Below, piece after piece: positions 1 to 7,239 of a DNA stretch of 8,406 nt; within the stretch, counting starts at the first letter, position 1; every line of letters begins with the position of its first letter. The stretch covers positions 1 to 8,406 of the forward strand of contig JAEYWA010000244.1 of NCBI GenBank assembly GCA_023431385.1, read 5' to 3'. The notes under the pieces are model-generated. The model searched no databases. It was not told the origin of the DNA and saw only the letters and a list, made by a program, of their open reading frames with translations. This stretch comes from Bacillota bacterium. Lineage in GTDB: Bacteria; Bacillota; Clostridia; Acetivibrionales; DSM-1351. The position numbers were made by a program, and so were the translations under genes.

Positions 1-1
1 C

Positions 2-814
2 ATTAAAACATGGGATGATCTTGCAGAAGTAGCTAAGAAGCTTACTTATGTTAACGAAGATAAACTTCAGGTTTATGGCTATGGCGTGGGCTATAGCACA
101 GATGTAACTGATCCTCACGGCGTGCTGCCAACAGCCCTCTTTAGTCAGGATGGAGGCATATTTACAAATGATGGAAAACCAAACAACTGGGCAGGTGAAG
201 CAGGAAAAAGAGCACTTCAGTTCCAGATTGACCTTATAGATAAACACAAGGTAATGCCTTCAAGCAGCGTTGCTCTTACATCAGAGGAAGTTTATAACAT
301 GTTTGAAGCGGGTCAGTTTGCAATGATTTCCGGTGGCTCGTTACGTGTGCCTACAGTTAAGGGTCTTACTGCTTTTGATCCTAATTATGTCGGTTTTATG
401 GCTTACCCAGAGTGGAATAAGGGTCAGGGCAGCTCTATTGCAAATGCTTACGCATGGAATACAGCAGTATGGTCCGGCAGTAAAAATAAAGAAGCAGCAG
501 GCAAATTTCTTGAATATCTGGTAACACCTGAGGCTGATAAGATGTGGGTAACAGAAGCTAACCAAATTCCAGTTCTCTCATCCACACTTAAAACTGCAGC
601 AGATTTCATTAATAAACCAGATAATAGCTGGATGATAACAACTAAAGATATCGTCTCTAAATCATCACACGTATTCTCAGGAGCATATGGCATAACAGGC
701 TTTGCACTTGACCTACAGAATGCAATGATTTATTCATATTCTGATGGTATGAGCGTAGAAGATGCTCTGAAAAAGGCAGAAAAAGACTTTACCGACAGAA
801 ATGTTAACAGATAA
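2..814 (+). CDS. Sugar ABC transporter substrate-binding protein (5' truncated)
   Basis: This is the C-terminal 270 residues of an extracellular solute-binding protein of family 1 (MalE/UgpB-like), which would capture a sugar or sugar derivative outside the membrane and deliver it to the permeases encoded next. The frame is open to the left edge, so the lipoprotein signal peptide and roughly the first 150 residues are missing (inferred from the usual length of about 420). The visible part opens with a TWDDLAEVAKKLT segment, a classic stretch of this family. It continues with an EEVYNMFEAGQFAMISGG segment (about residues 99-116) matching the 'F..GkaAM...G' signature, and an AAGKFLEYLVTPEADKMW helix typical of the C-terminal lobe. 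It ends in an amphipathic ALKKAEKDF helix. An internal GTG at 86 is not a start, because the homology continues upstream of it. The ligand cannot be read from the sequence, though the neighbouring dehydrogenase hints at a polyol. Confidence 0.92.
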   Translation: MKTWDDLAEVAKKLTYVNEDKLQVYGYGVGYSTDVTDPHGVLPTALFSQDGGIFTNDGKPNNWAGEAGKRALQFQIDLIDKHKVMPSSSVALTSEEVYNMFEAGQFAMISGGSLRVPTVKGLTAFDPNYVGFMAYPEWNKGQGSSIANAYAWNTAVWSGSKNKEAAGKFLEYLVTPEADKMWVTEANQIPVLSSTLKTAADFINKPDNSWMITTKDIVSKSSHVFSGAYGITGFALDLQNAMIYSYSDGMSVEDALKKAEKDFTDRNVNR

Positions 815-829
815 AATTCCTTTTTAAAC

Positions 830-863
830 TGCACAGGAAGTCTTTTTGCAGACTTCCTGTGCA
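830..863 (+). repeat. Intercistronic hairpin between binding protein and permease genes
   Basis: A perfect 14-bp inverted repeat: the left arm is 830-843 (core GCACAGGAAGTCT), the right arm is 850-863, and the loop TTTTGC has six bases. It starts 15 bases after the stop codon of the binding-protein gene. The bases after it (AGTAAATC) contain no U-tract, so it is not a canonical intrinsic terminator. In sugar ABC operons such structures commonly protect the 3' end of the binding-protein mRNA or let only part of the transcripts continue; that role is inferred here. Confidence 0.75.
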
Positions 864-921
864 AGTAAATCAAACAAGTGATATCTCAGGCTTTTATTGA
901 GATGAGGGAGGAGCTTAACCA

Positions 922-1833
922 ATGGAGAAGGCAATGAAGAATAAAGACAGCACAGTAAACTGTCTACTTGAGAAGGGAGGTAAAAGGTTACTTCCGTATT
1001 TACTGATGTCTCCTACGCTAATATTTATAGTACTATTTCTGCTTGTACCACTGGCATTTGCATTTTATTGCAGTCTCTACAGGGCAGATTATATGCAGTT
1101 TTCAAAATTTTTGGGATTGGGAAACTATATTGATGTATTAACTGATACAGAGATATTAAAATCTATCGGGAGGACATTTTATGTATCCGGTATGAGCCTT
1201 GTTGTTTCCTTAATTGCAGGTGTTGCTTTGGCACTTTGTATAAATGCTTTAAGCCAGAAGTTGGCATATATTGTACAGATTATAGTTTTAATACCCTGGG
1301 TTACCTCTATGATTGTTGCTGCAATGCTCTGGAAATGGATTTTTCAGGATGAGACTGGACTGTTAAACTATGCCATCTCAAAGCTAGGATTAAGTAAAAT
1401 TGGGTTTTTAACAGATAAAAATATAGCAATTTACACTCTTATATTTGTTTTGACATGGCGTGTTATCGGATATGTTATGGTGCAGGTACTGGCAGGTCTA
1501 AAATCCATTCCTCAGGAATTTGAAGAAGCGTCAAAAATCGATGGGGCAAATAAGTGGAAGTTATTCTGGTTTATCAGATTTCCCCTTCTTAAAACGCCTC
1601 TTACTATTTCAGCAATTATTGTTGGTTTATCAAATATAAACAACCTTAATGTTCCACTCACACTATTAGCAGGTGGACCGGGAACATCCACAATGGTGGT
1701 TGCAATTGATGTTTACCGAATGAGCTTTACAAACTACCACTTTGGAGAATCAAGTGCACTTTCTATAGTGCTTTGCTTAATTAATTTCCTGCTGGCAGTT
1801 ATTTATATTAAGGCGGTGAAGTATGAGATCTAA
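922..1833 (+). CDS. Sugar ABC transporter permease (MalF/UgpA-type, CUT1)
   Basis: One of the two integral membrane subunits of a binding-protein-dependent sugar importer (BPD_transp_1 family). The 303-residue length fits MalF-like proteins of Gram-positive bacteria. Six hydrophobic segments are visible at about residues 25-50, 84-108, 117-140, 168-190, 225-247 and 276-298. The cytoplasmic EAA loop that docks on the ATPase is at about 201-221 (EEASKIDGANKWKLFWFIRF followed by P), with the expected G 13 residues before the P. The ATG at 922 is chosen because GGGAGGAG (906-913) lies 8 bases upstream; the second ATG at 934 would be too far from it. A gap of 107 bases holding a hairpin separates it from the binding-protein gene, and its end overlaps the next permease by 11 bases. 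No promoter is evident in the gap, so it is probably transcribed with the binding-protein gene. Confidence 0.95.
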   Translation: MEKAMKNKDSTVNCLLEKGGKRLLPYLLMSPTLIFIVLFLLVPLAFAFYCSLYRADYMQFSKFLGLGNYIDVLTDTEILKSIGRTFYVSGMSLVVSLIAGVALALCINALSQKLAYIVQIIVLIPWVTSMIVAAMLWKWIFQDETGLLNYAISKLGLSKIGFLTDKNIAIYTLIFVLTWRVIGYVMVQVLAGLKSIPQEFEEASKIDGANKWKLFWFIRFPLLKTPLTISAIIVGLSNINNLNVPLTLLAGGPGTSTMVVAIDVYRMSFTNYHFGESSALSIVLCLINFLLAVIYIKAVKYEI

Positions 1834-2668
1834 AACTATATCAAAGTATGCTTTAATATTGTTAGGAGTACTTATTCTTATCGTAGTTCTTATAGGAAAT
1901 CTTGTGCCGTTTTTCTGGGGTGCAATAACATCCTTAAAGACTGCACGTGAATTAATGGTATTTCCACCGAAATTTTTTGGATTTACCGCAAGCATTGAGC
2001 ATTATATCACAGTACTTAATGGCTCCTTTTCAGTAGCTGCTTTTAACAGTATTATTTATAGTTTAATTGCAGTTATCATAGGTGTTATTGCTGCAATGAT
2101 GTCAGGCTATGCACTAACACGTTGCAAATTTGCGGCTAAAAAGCCTCTATTCTATATAATAATCTGTGGAATCCCTCTGTCCATGGGTAGTGCTGCCATG
2201 GTAGTTCCAAATTACATGCTCTTTTCCTTTTTAGGAATGAATAATACCTTCCTTACACTACCACTCATTTATATCGCGTACAACATTCCAATGGCTGTAT
2301 GGATAATGGTAGGAGGTATGCAGGGTGTTCCTTATGCGATCGAGGAAGCCGCTCAGATCGATGGTGCCTCAAAATGGTATATTATTTTCTTACTCGTACC
2401 AAGCATATGTAAGCCTACACTAGCATGTGCAGCTCTTATGATTTTCATCGGGGCATGGAACGAATATACAGTATCATCTGTACTTGTTAATTCACAAGCA
2501 CTATACCCAATCCAGGTATCCATATATAACTATATTGGATATTTCGGCAGGGAATGGGGGCCGTTAACAGCGGCTGCAACACTTGCAGTTGTCCCTGTAC
2601 TTATTGTATTTTCTTTTTTGGGTAAAATGCTTATTTCTGGTTTGACTGCAGGTGCGGTTAAGGGCTAA
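1823..2668 (+). CDS. Sugar ABC transporter permease (MalG/UgpE-type, CUT1)
   Basis: The second membrane subunit of the same importer; with the preceding protein it would form the heterodimeric channel. It has 281 residues, the usual size for MalG-like permeases. Hydrophobic segments lie at about 9-35, 74-97, 108-135, 142-164, 198-222 and 246-270. The EAA loop is at about 173-198 (IEEAAQIDGASKWYIIFLLV then P). The protein ends in GLTAGAVKG, a C-terminal signature typical of MalG-type permeases. The start codon lies inside the end of the upstream permease gene, with AAGGCGGTG (1810-1818) as ribosome binding site. This gives an 11-base overlap and probable translational coupling, which would keep the two subunits at equal amounts. 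No ATPase gene follows; the next gene encodes an enzyme. Confidence 0.95.
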   Translation: MRSKTISKYALILLGVLILIVVLIGNLVPFFWGAITSLKTARELMVFPPKFFGFTASIEHYITVLNGSFSVAAFNSIIYSLIAVIIGVIAAMMSGYALTRCKFAAKKPLFYIIICGIPLSMGSAAMVVPNYMLFSFLGMNNTFLTLPLIYIAYNIPMAVWIMVGGMQGVPYAIEEAAQIDGASKWYIIFLLVPSICKPTLACAALMIFIGAWNEYTVSSVLVNSQALYPIQVSIYNYIGYFGREWGPLTAAATLAVVPVLIVFSFLGKMLISGLTAGAVKG

Positions 2669-2718
2669 TGATGTAGAAGTTTCTAAAAATATATAATATA
2701 AATTCTAAGGGGATAAAA

Positions 2719-4080
2719 ATGTATAATAAAAAATATGATTTAATTGTTGTAGGAAGCGGTGCTGGTGGGTTTCCAGCAGCTATTGCAGCAGCAAGGAGAG
2801 GTCTGAAAGTTTTACTTGTTGAAAAAAATGCGCAAATCGGTGGCTTGCTTGTGTCGGGACTTCCTATTTTGGCATTCCTTGACCGAGCGGGTAATACTGT
2901 TGTTAAGGGTATAGGTCAAGAAATTATTGATAGACTTCTGGAGGTTAATGGGACAAAGGGCCATATTCCTTCACCGTTACTTAATTCTGTGACTCATGTA
3001 AGTGCTCCCTGGATGAGTATTATTCTATTTGAAATGTGTGAGCAGGAAGAGAATCTAGATGTACTTCTATATGCGGAGCTTAAGGATGTTAAGGTGGACA
3101 ACGGCAAAATGAAAGGTATCAGTGTATTTTGTCGTGGAGAGGAAATGACCTTCGAATCTGACTTAATTATTGACGCTACTGGAGATGCATGTGTAGCATA
3201 TAAAGCCGGAGCAAAATATGAAAAAGGTGATGCTGACGGTAAAGGGCTTCAGCCTCCAACAATCACATTTGAGCTTGGTAATGTGGATTATGATAAATTG
3301 TTCGATTATCTCAGTGAGCATCCTGAAGCCTATAAGTTGCCTGATACATTCCCAGGAATTGAACAGACGGTAGATTATCTTAAGAACAATATATGCTTTA
3401 CTATGATGGGCTTTAGTGACATTGTAAATGAGGGCAGGAAAACGGGAGAACTTACTATTCCGCGCAATATGATCGATATCTGCAAGCAGGTTAGTGGTAA
3501 TGCGTTTGTTAATGTTACACGTTCAATAGACACAGATGTTACTGATTTCGAAAGTATTATAAAAGCAGAGTTTGTTTGTCATAAACAAGTGAAAGAGCTT
3601 GTACCATTTATGCAGAAGTATATTCCCGGTTTTGAAAACTCTCATCTTGTTTCAATGATACCATTTATAGGAGTAAGAGAGAGCAGACGCATTATTGGCA
3701 AAAAGCAGCTTACACTGGATAATATTAAAAACCTCGAAATACCTGAGGATACAGTTGCAATTGCAGGTTATAACGTAGATATACACAGTCCTAACAGTGC
3801 TGCTATGCATATGATGACTGTTAAGCATGGCGTAGGAATTCCATACGGATGCCTTGTGCCAGAAACTGTTGAAGGGCTTCTTATGAGCGGAAGAACCATT
3901 TCTGTTGACCAAAGCGCTTTTGCCATGATACGTGTAATGAGTACATGTTTTGCAATAGGCCAGGCAGCAGGAACTGCTATGGCAATTGCACATAAACATG
4001 GCATTTTGCCGTCAAATATTGACGTTGAGGAACTTCGTGCAGAATTGAAAAAGGATGATGCTATTATCGGACTAGATTAA
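2719..4080 (+). CDS. FAD-dependent oxidoreductase (FAD_oxidored family)
   Basis: A probable cytoplasmic flavoprotein of 453 residues; there is no signal peptide or membrane segment. The N-terminal Rossmann fold is clear: GSGAGG at 12-17, the ribose-binding acidic residue E35 in VEKN, and GG at 41-42. A second FAD-contact motif, DATGD, is at 152-156. Signatures I recognise from the FAD_oxidored group (PF12831) follow: GVRESRRI at 318-325, the YNVDIHSP and IPYGCLVP segments at 351-381, and the C-terminal block GRTISVDQSAFAMIRVMSTC at 391-410, followed by AIGQAAGTA. The family is broad and mostly uncharacterised, so the substrate is unknown. AAGGGG (2707-2712) lies 6 bases before the ATG. It follows the permease gene by 50 bases, which suggests that it acts on the imported compound or its product. 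I see no sign of truncation or of a covalent flavin site. Confidence 0.9.
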   Translation: MYNKKYDLIVVGSGAGGFPAAIAAARRGLKVLLVEKNAQIGGLLVSGLPILAFLDRAGNTVVKGIGQEIIDRLLEVNGTKGHIPSPLLNSVTHVSAPWMSIILFEMCEQEENLDVLLYAELKDVKVDNGKMKGISVFCRGEEMTFESDLIIDATGDACVAYKAGAKYEKGDADGKGLQPPTITFELGNVDYDKLFDYLSEHPEAYKLPDTFPGIEQTVDYLKNNICFTMMGFSDIVNEGRKTGELTIPRNMIDICKQVSGNAFVNVTRSIDTDVTDFESIIKAEFVCHKQVKELVPFMQKYIPGFENSHLVSMIPFIGVRESRRIIGKKQLTLDNIKNLEIPEDTVAIAGYNVDIHSPNSAAMHMMTVKHGVGIPYGCLVPETVEGLLMSGRTISVDQSAFAMIRVMSTCFAIGQAAGTAMAIAHKHGILPSNIDVEELRAELKKDDAIIGLD

Positions 4081-4216
4081 GATTTACTATAAGGAGTAAC
4101 CCAAATAATTATAAGCTGGATTTTAAGATTTAAGAATATATTTTTTGACTTCTGGCTTTTAAGGGTTACAGCGTTATAAAACAACTCTGAGAATAGGTAT
4201 AAGAGGAGGAAATAAA
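4081..4216 (+). other. Intergenic gap with orphan ribosome binding site and long inverted repeat
   Basis: The 136 bases between the oxidoreductase and dehydrogenase genes hold a good Shine-Dalgarno sequence, TAAGGAG (4090-4096), without any ATG, GTG or TTG at a usable distance. They also hold a 7-bp inverted repeat, GTAACCC (4096-4102) and GGGTTAC (4163-4169), 60 bases apart. No convincing promoter or terminator was found. A TTGACT at 4145-4150 has no -10 box at the right spacing. Confidence 0.45.
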
Positions 4217-5293
4217 ATGTTTATTCCTGATAAAATGAAGGCACTGGTTGCATACAGTGCTACTGATTACAGATATGAAGAAAACTTCCCTGTGCCCGAA
4301 TGCGGTCCAGATGATATATTGATTAAAACGGAAGGCTGCGGAGTCTGCGCGGGTGACCTTAAGTGTCAGCATGGTGCAGCTATGTTTTGGGGCGACGAAA
4401 CCCAAGCCTCCTGGGTAGAGCCTCCTTTTATACCAGGCCATGAGTTTTTTGGTATAATTACCTATGTAGGCGGAAACGTAAAGGGTTATGAAATTGGCGA
4501 GCGTATTGCTGTTGATCAGATAGCTCCTTGTGGTGAATGTAGGTTCTGCAAAAATGGTCATTATTGGATGTGCCAGCCTCACAAGATTTACGGTTTCTTT
4601 AAGGACTTCTGTGGTGGTATGGCGGAATATGTACGTATTCCCACTAAATATTCCGTTATTCACAAGATTCCTGCTTCTATGACCGTGGAAGATGCTTTAC
4701 TTATCGAGCCCTATGGTTGCTCCAAGCACTGTGTAGACCGTGCACAGATTGGTAGCGAGGATATAGTTGTTCTATCCGGTGCAGGTACTTTGGGGTTGGG
4801 TATGACTACTTATGCAAGAATGCGTAATCCCATGAAGCTGATCGTTCTGGATATGATGGATGCACGTCTGGAAAAGGCCAGGGAATTTGGTGCAGATATA
4901 GTTTGGAATCCCTCAAAGATTGATGTAGTTGAAGAGATTATGAAGCTGACTGATGGATATGGTTGTGATATTTATATTGAGGCAACCGGTCATCCCTCAT
5001 CAGTTATACAAGGCATGCAAATGATCCGTAAGCTGGGTAGATTTGTAGAATTCTCTGTATTTAGCACTCCTACGACCTTAGACTGGTCTATAATTGGTGA
5101 TCGCAAGGAATTGGACGTATTAGGTGCTCACCTGTCTCCATATTGTTACCCATTTGTTATAGAAAATATTGCTAATGGTAATCTCAAGACCGAGGGTGTA
5201 GTTAGCAAATTATTTGAATTAAAGGATTGGGAAACAGCTTTTGAATATGCAACAGGCAAGCATGGCGATTTCAAGGTAGCGTTTAAATTCTAA
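4217..5293 (+). CDS. Zinc-dependent medium-chain dehydrogenase, erythritol/L-threitol dehydrogenase-like
   Basis: A cytoplasmic NAD(P)-dependent alcohol/polyol dehydrogenase of 358 residues, the normal length of the medium-chain family. Probable catalytic zinc ligands are C44 (GVCAGD), H75 and E76 (PGHE) and possibly E164 (IEPYGC). The structural zinc site is complete: C105, C108, C111 and C119. The nucleotide-binding loop GAGTLGLG is at 188-195, and D212 at the end of the next strand favours NAD over NADP. The segments DLKC plus HGAAMFWGDE (47-61), CQPH (119-122) and LDVLGAHLSPYC (299-310) recall the EltD erythritol/L-threitol dehydrogenase group as I remember it. This makes a polyol substrate likely but not proven; sorbitol- or threonine-type dehydrogenases are the alternatives. 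AGGAGG (4204-4209) lies 7 bases before the ATG. It is the last gene of the cluster and is followed by a terminator-like hairpin. Confidence 0.92.
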   Translation: MFIPDKMKALVAYSATDYRYEENFPVPECGPDDILIKTEGCGVCAGDLKCQHGAAMFWGDETQASWVEPPFIPGHEFFGIITYVGGNVKGYEIGERIAVDQIAPCGECRFCKNGHYWMCQPHKIYGFFKDFCGGMAEYVRIPTKYSVIHKIPASMTVEDALLIEPYGCSKHCVDRAQIGSEDIVVLSGAGTLGLGMTTYARMRNPMKLIVLDMMDARLEKAREFGADIVWNPSKIDVVEEIMKLTDGYGCDIYIEATGHPSSVIQGMQMIRKLGRFVEFSVFSTPTTLDWSIIGDRKELDVLGAHLSPYCYPFVIENIANGNLKTEGVVSKLFELKDWETAFEYATGKHGDFKVAFKF

Positions 5294-5577
5294 GCATAAA
5301 AAAGAAAATTTATTTTAAAAAACTGGTTATTTTTCACGCTCATTGGAGGCAATTATAAAGTTTCTGTCAATTGAAACAAGACATGCGAACTATCCAATAT
5401 ATAAGCAATTTCTTTAAGCCAGAAACAGTCATACAAATCAGCTGTTTCTGGCTTTCATGTTATGTGCTGTACTGCTTACTGATTGTTGCGTGTGTCCGAT
5501 AATATAAGACGGTAAATTACTGATGGAGAGCTTTAACCGCCAGATATGTAAATTAACTAGAAGTAAGTCGAACTAAA
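5294..5577. other. Non-coding region between convergent genes
   Basis: This stretch of 284 bases has no credible gene on either strand. Besides the 13-bp terminator hairpin it holds an A/T-rich run just after the dehydrogenase gene. A GGAGG-like sequence near 5345-5349 has no start codon at a useful distance. I see nothing else in it. Confidence 0.6.
5416..5454 (+). terminator. Probable transcription terminator after the dehydrogenase gene
   Basis: A perfect 13-bp inverted repeat: AAGCCAGAAACAG at 5416-5428 pairs with 5442-5454 across a 13-base loop. It is followed only by a short T-rich stretch (TTTCATGTT), so the U-tract is weak. It lies 122 bases after the dehydrogenase stop and 123 bases beyond the stop of the convergent WG-repeat gene, so it may serve both strands. 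No U-tract follows it on the minus strand. Confidence 0.6.
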
Positions 5578-6966
5578 CTATATTTGGGATTTCCAAACAA
5601 TTTTGCCGGAGATATTAATATAAGCGTACCAATACTGGTTTTGAGGTTTAGTAACATCATAAGTGACAAGCGCAAGACCATTATTAAAATCAGTTGCCAT
5701 TTTATATGCAGGCTTTACTATATAAGCGCCTTTTGAATTAATAAATCCCCAGGTGTTATTAGTTTTTACTGCAGCCAAACCATTATTAAAGTCACCAACT
5801 TCATCATATTCAGGTGAAATCGCTATTTTGCCCTTTTTATCAATAAAGCCCCATTTATTTACTCCAAAAGCATCCACAACTAATACTGCAGCTAATCCAT
5901 CCTTAAAACTGCGAGCATCTGAGAAAATAAAGTCAGTTAGCTTATTATTTTCCGTATCAATAAATCCCCAGCTGTTGTTCTTACATACAGCGGAATAACC
6001 TTCCCTGAAAAAATGAATTTGAGAATATTGCGGTTCAATAATAGTGTCTCCCTTTTTATTGATAAAGCCATATAAAGCTGAACCATAAATAAATACAGGC
6101 TTATTTATATCAATATTATTGCGACGATATAATACATCAGCAATAGGGAAGCGATTACTATAGGGTTGCAACTCATCATTTATCTTCAGTACACCATTAT
6201 TTGAAACCGAATAAAAATCATTTATAACTGCTATCGGAGCATATCCATTAATGAAGTCTCCAGCACTATCATACTGGAATTTAATTATCTCATTACCTTT
6301 CTGATCAATAAAACCTGCTTTTATTCTTTCGTTTTCATCATAGATTGATACAGCTGCAAGTCCTTCAGAAAAGCTTGAGGCCCTAAAATATTTTTGTTCA
6401 ATAACTGAATTGCCCTTTTTATTAATAAAACCATATTTTGAGGATGCTATACCCTGTTTTCCACTAGCAAAGAATAGCAGGTCTTCTGATATTGGGCCAA
6501 CGTCATCAGAAGTAGATTTTTTAAATAAAACAGTACCTTTTTTATCAATATATACTTTGTTTTTGGTTGAAGTATTACCTACTTTTGTAGGAGTTTCTAC
6601 CTGACAAATGCCGTCTTTAAATTGAGATGGTTTATCAATATACGCATTCTCAAACAATACCTTTCCAGTTGTATCTATCAGCTGCCATTTATGGAAAGCT
6701 CCCCTGGCTGAATTTGCTGGAGTAACACCCACCCATGCTACTCCATCAGAAAATGGATACACCACAGTGTATTTAGGTTTGATAATAATTTTACCACTCT
6801 GATTAATAAAACCACATAGTCGGGTTATTGAATCCTTTTGAAGGCTCCAAATAGGGAATAGTTGCTGATTTTTGGAGTTTGCTTGTTCTGCCGAAACAGC
6901 TCCAAATATTTGAGTAACAATTGAGATAACTATTAGAAAACAAAAAACTTTTGAGCGTGCTTTCAC
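5578..6966 (-). CDS. Exported WG-repeat protein
   Basis: A 462-residue secreted or surface protein of unknown function. It begins with a signal peptide: a basic MKARSK start, a hydrophobic stretch at about 7-22, and a likely signal peptidase I site after A26 (GAVSA then EQ). The mature part is a chain of WG repeats (PF14903-like), each opening with a 'WGFIDKKG' strand, followed by 'I.P.Y....F..GLA.V'. The openings are near residues 51, 94, 137, 178, 217, 299, 333, 372, 406 and 447. A degenerate unit probably lies at 255-273. Spacing is 34-43 residues, which suggests a repetitive beta-rich fold. The start codon is GTG (6964-6966), supported by AGGAGGG (6974-6980 on the complement) 7 bases away. 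There is no sortase signal, transmembrane anchor or catalytic motif, so the protein may be released or held by binding. It is transcribed towards the sugar locus and away from the regulator, and looks like a single-gene unit. Confidence 0.92.
   Translation of the reverse strand: MKARSKVFCFLIVISIVTQIFGAVSAEQANSKNQQLFPIWSLQKDSITRLCGFINQSGKIIIKPKYTVVYPFSDGVAWVGVTPANSARGAFHKWQLIDTTGKVLFENAYIDKPSQFKDGICQVETPTKVGNTSTKNKVYIDKKGTVLFKKSTSDDVGPISEDLLFFASGKQGIASSKYGFINKKGNSVIEQKYFRASSFSEGLAAVSIYDENERIKAGFIDQKGNEIIKFQYDSAGDFINGYAPIAVINDFYSVSNNGVLKINDELQPYSNRFPIADVLYRRNNIDINKPVFIYGSALYGFINKKGDTIIEPQYSQIHFFREGYSAVCKNNSWGFIDTENNKLTDFIFSDARSFKDGLAAVLVVDAFGVNKWGFIDKKGKIAISPEYDEVGDFNNGLAAVKTNNTWGFINSKGAYIVKPAYKMATDFNNGLALVTYDVTKPQNQYWYAYINISGKIVWKSQI
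5581..6816 (-). repeat. Tandem WG repeats in the exported protein gene
   Basis: Ten recognisable repeat openings plus one degenerate unit fill residues 51-462. Similarity is also visible in the DNA: variants of a TTTATTAATAAAA core recur near 5840, 6055, 6310, 6420, 6545 and 6805. The third-position differences show that the copies are old and not a recent expansion. Confidence 0.8.
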
Positions 6967-7082
6967 TATACTACCCTCCTGTAAAAAATAAATTTAATTT
7001 TCCTTCAACTGTATTTGATATGACTACGTTTTCATCTTTTAACTGTAACATAATTAGAAATCTTATTCAAATAATACATAAT

Positions 7083-7111
7083 ATTACAATTTATTAATCT
7101 AAAAAAATCAA
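7083..7111 (-). promoter_or_regulatory. Candidate sigma-A promoter of the WG-repeat gene
   Basis: On the complement, TTGATT (7106-7111) and TGTAAT (7083-7088) are separated by 17 bases, matching 4/6 and 5/6 of the -35 and -10 consensus. It would give a leader of roughly 110 bases before the GTG start. The region is so AT-rich that chance matches are likely; a second candidate is TTGAAT with TACAGT, nearer the gene. Confidence 0.3.
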
Positions 7112-7215
7112 ATATTATAGAACCCATTTTCATCTAAGAGTTTTTCGTTTTGTTCTGCCATTATATTATAGATATTAGCTTTTAAGTAAGATAATACGAT
7201 ATTGATTACGATGAA

Positions 7216-7239
7216 AATATGACATTGTGGTGTCAGCTT
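7216..7239 (+). promoter_or_regulatory. Operator-like inverted repeat upstream of the WYL regulator
   Basis: TGACA (7220-7224) and TGTCA (7231-7235) form an inverted repeat with a six-base spacer. The whole left arm AATATGACAT (7216-7225) is identical to that of the element at 8233-8256, and the right arm matches 7 of 10. It lies directly upstream of the TATAAT box and covers the -35 region, where a bound repressor would block RNA polymerase. Autoregulation by the WYL protein is inferred. Confidence 0.6.

Noticed and set aside
341..693. Overlapping minus-strand frames inside the binding-protein gene
   Set aside because: The + strand frame has clear family homology through the whole stretch; no start signals on the minus strand.
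2692..2697. TATAAT before the oxidoreductase gene as an internal promoter
   Set aside because: No -35 box at 16-18 bases, and the stretch is simply AT-rich.
3652..4004. Two minus-strand frames over the 3' end of the oxidoreductase gene
   Set aside because: They oppose the conserved C-terminal FAD block, and their products are rich in Cys, His and Ser without any domain; shadow frames.
4145..4150. TTGACT before the dehydrogenase gene as a promoter -35 box
   Set aside because: The nearest -10-like TATAAA (4175-4180) is 24 bases away, outside the working range.
4164..4180. Catabolite-repression (cre) site around TTACAGCGTTATAA
   Set aside because: The central GCG fits, but the outer TG and CA positions both mismatch; too weak to call.
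4166..4663. Minus-strand open frame of 165 codons over the start of the dehydrogenase gene
   Set aside because: It lies opposite a gene with complete zinc and nucleotide-binding motifs, has no recognisable domain and no good ribosome binding site; it is a shadow frame.
5360..5377. GTTTC and GAAAC inverted pair in the region after the dehydrogenase gene
   Set aside because: Only 5 bp with an eight-base gap, not near a start codon; expected by chance.
5581..6816. Repeated DNA in the WG gene as a CRISPR or satellite array
   Set aside because: The repeats are in frame, encode WG motifs, vary in sequence and spacing, and lie in an intact gene with signal peptide.
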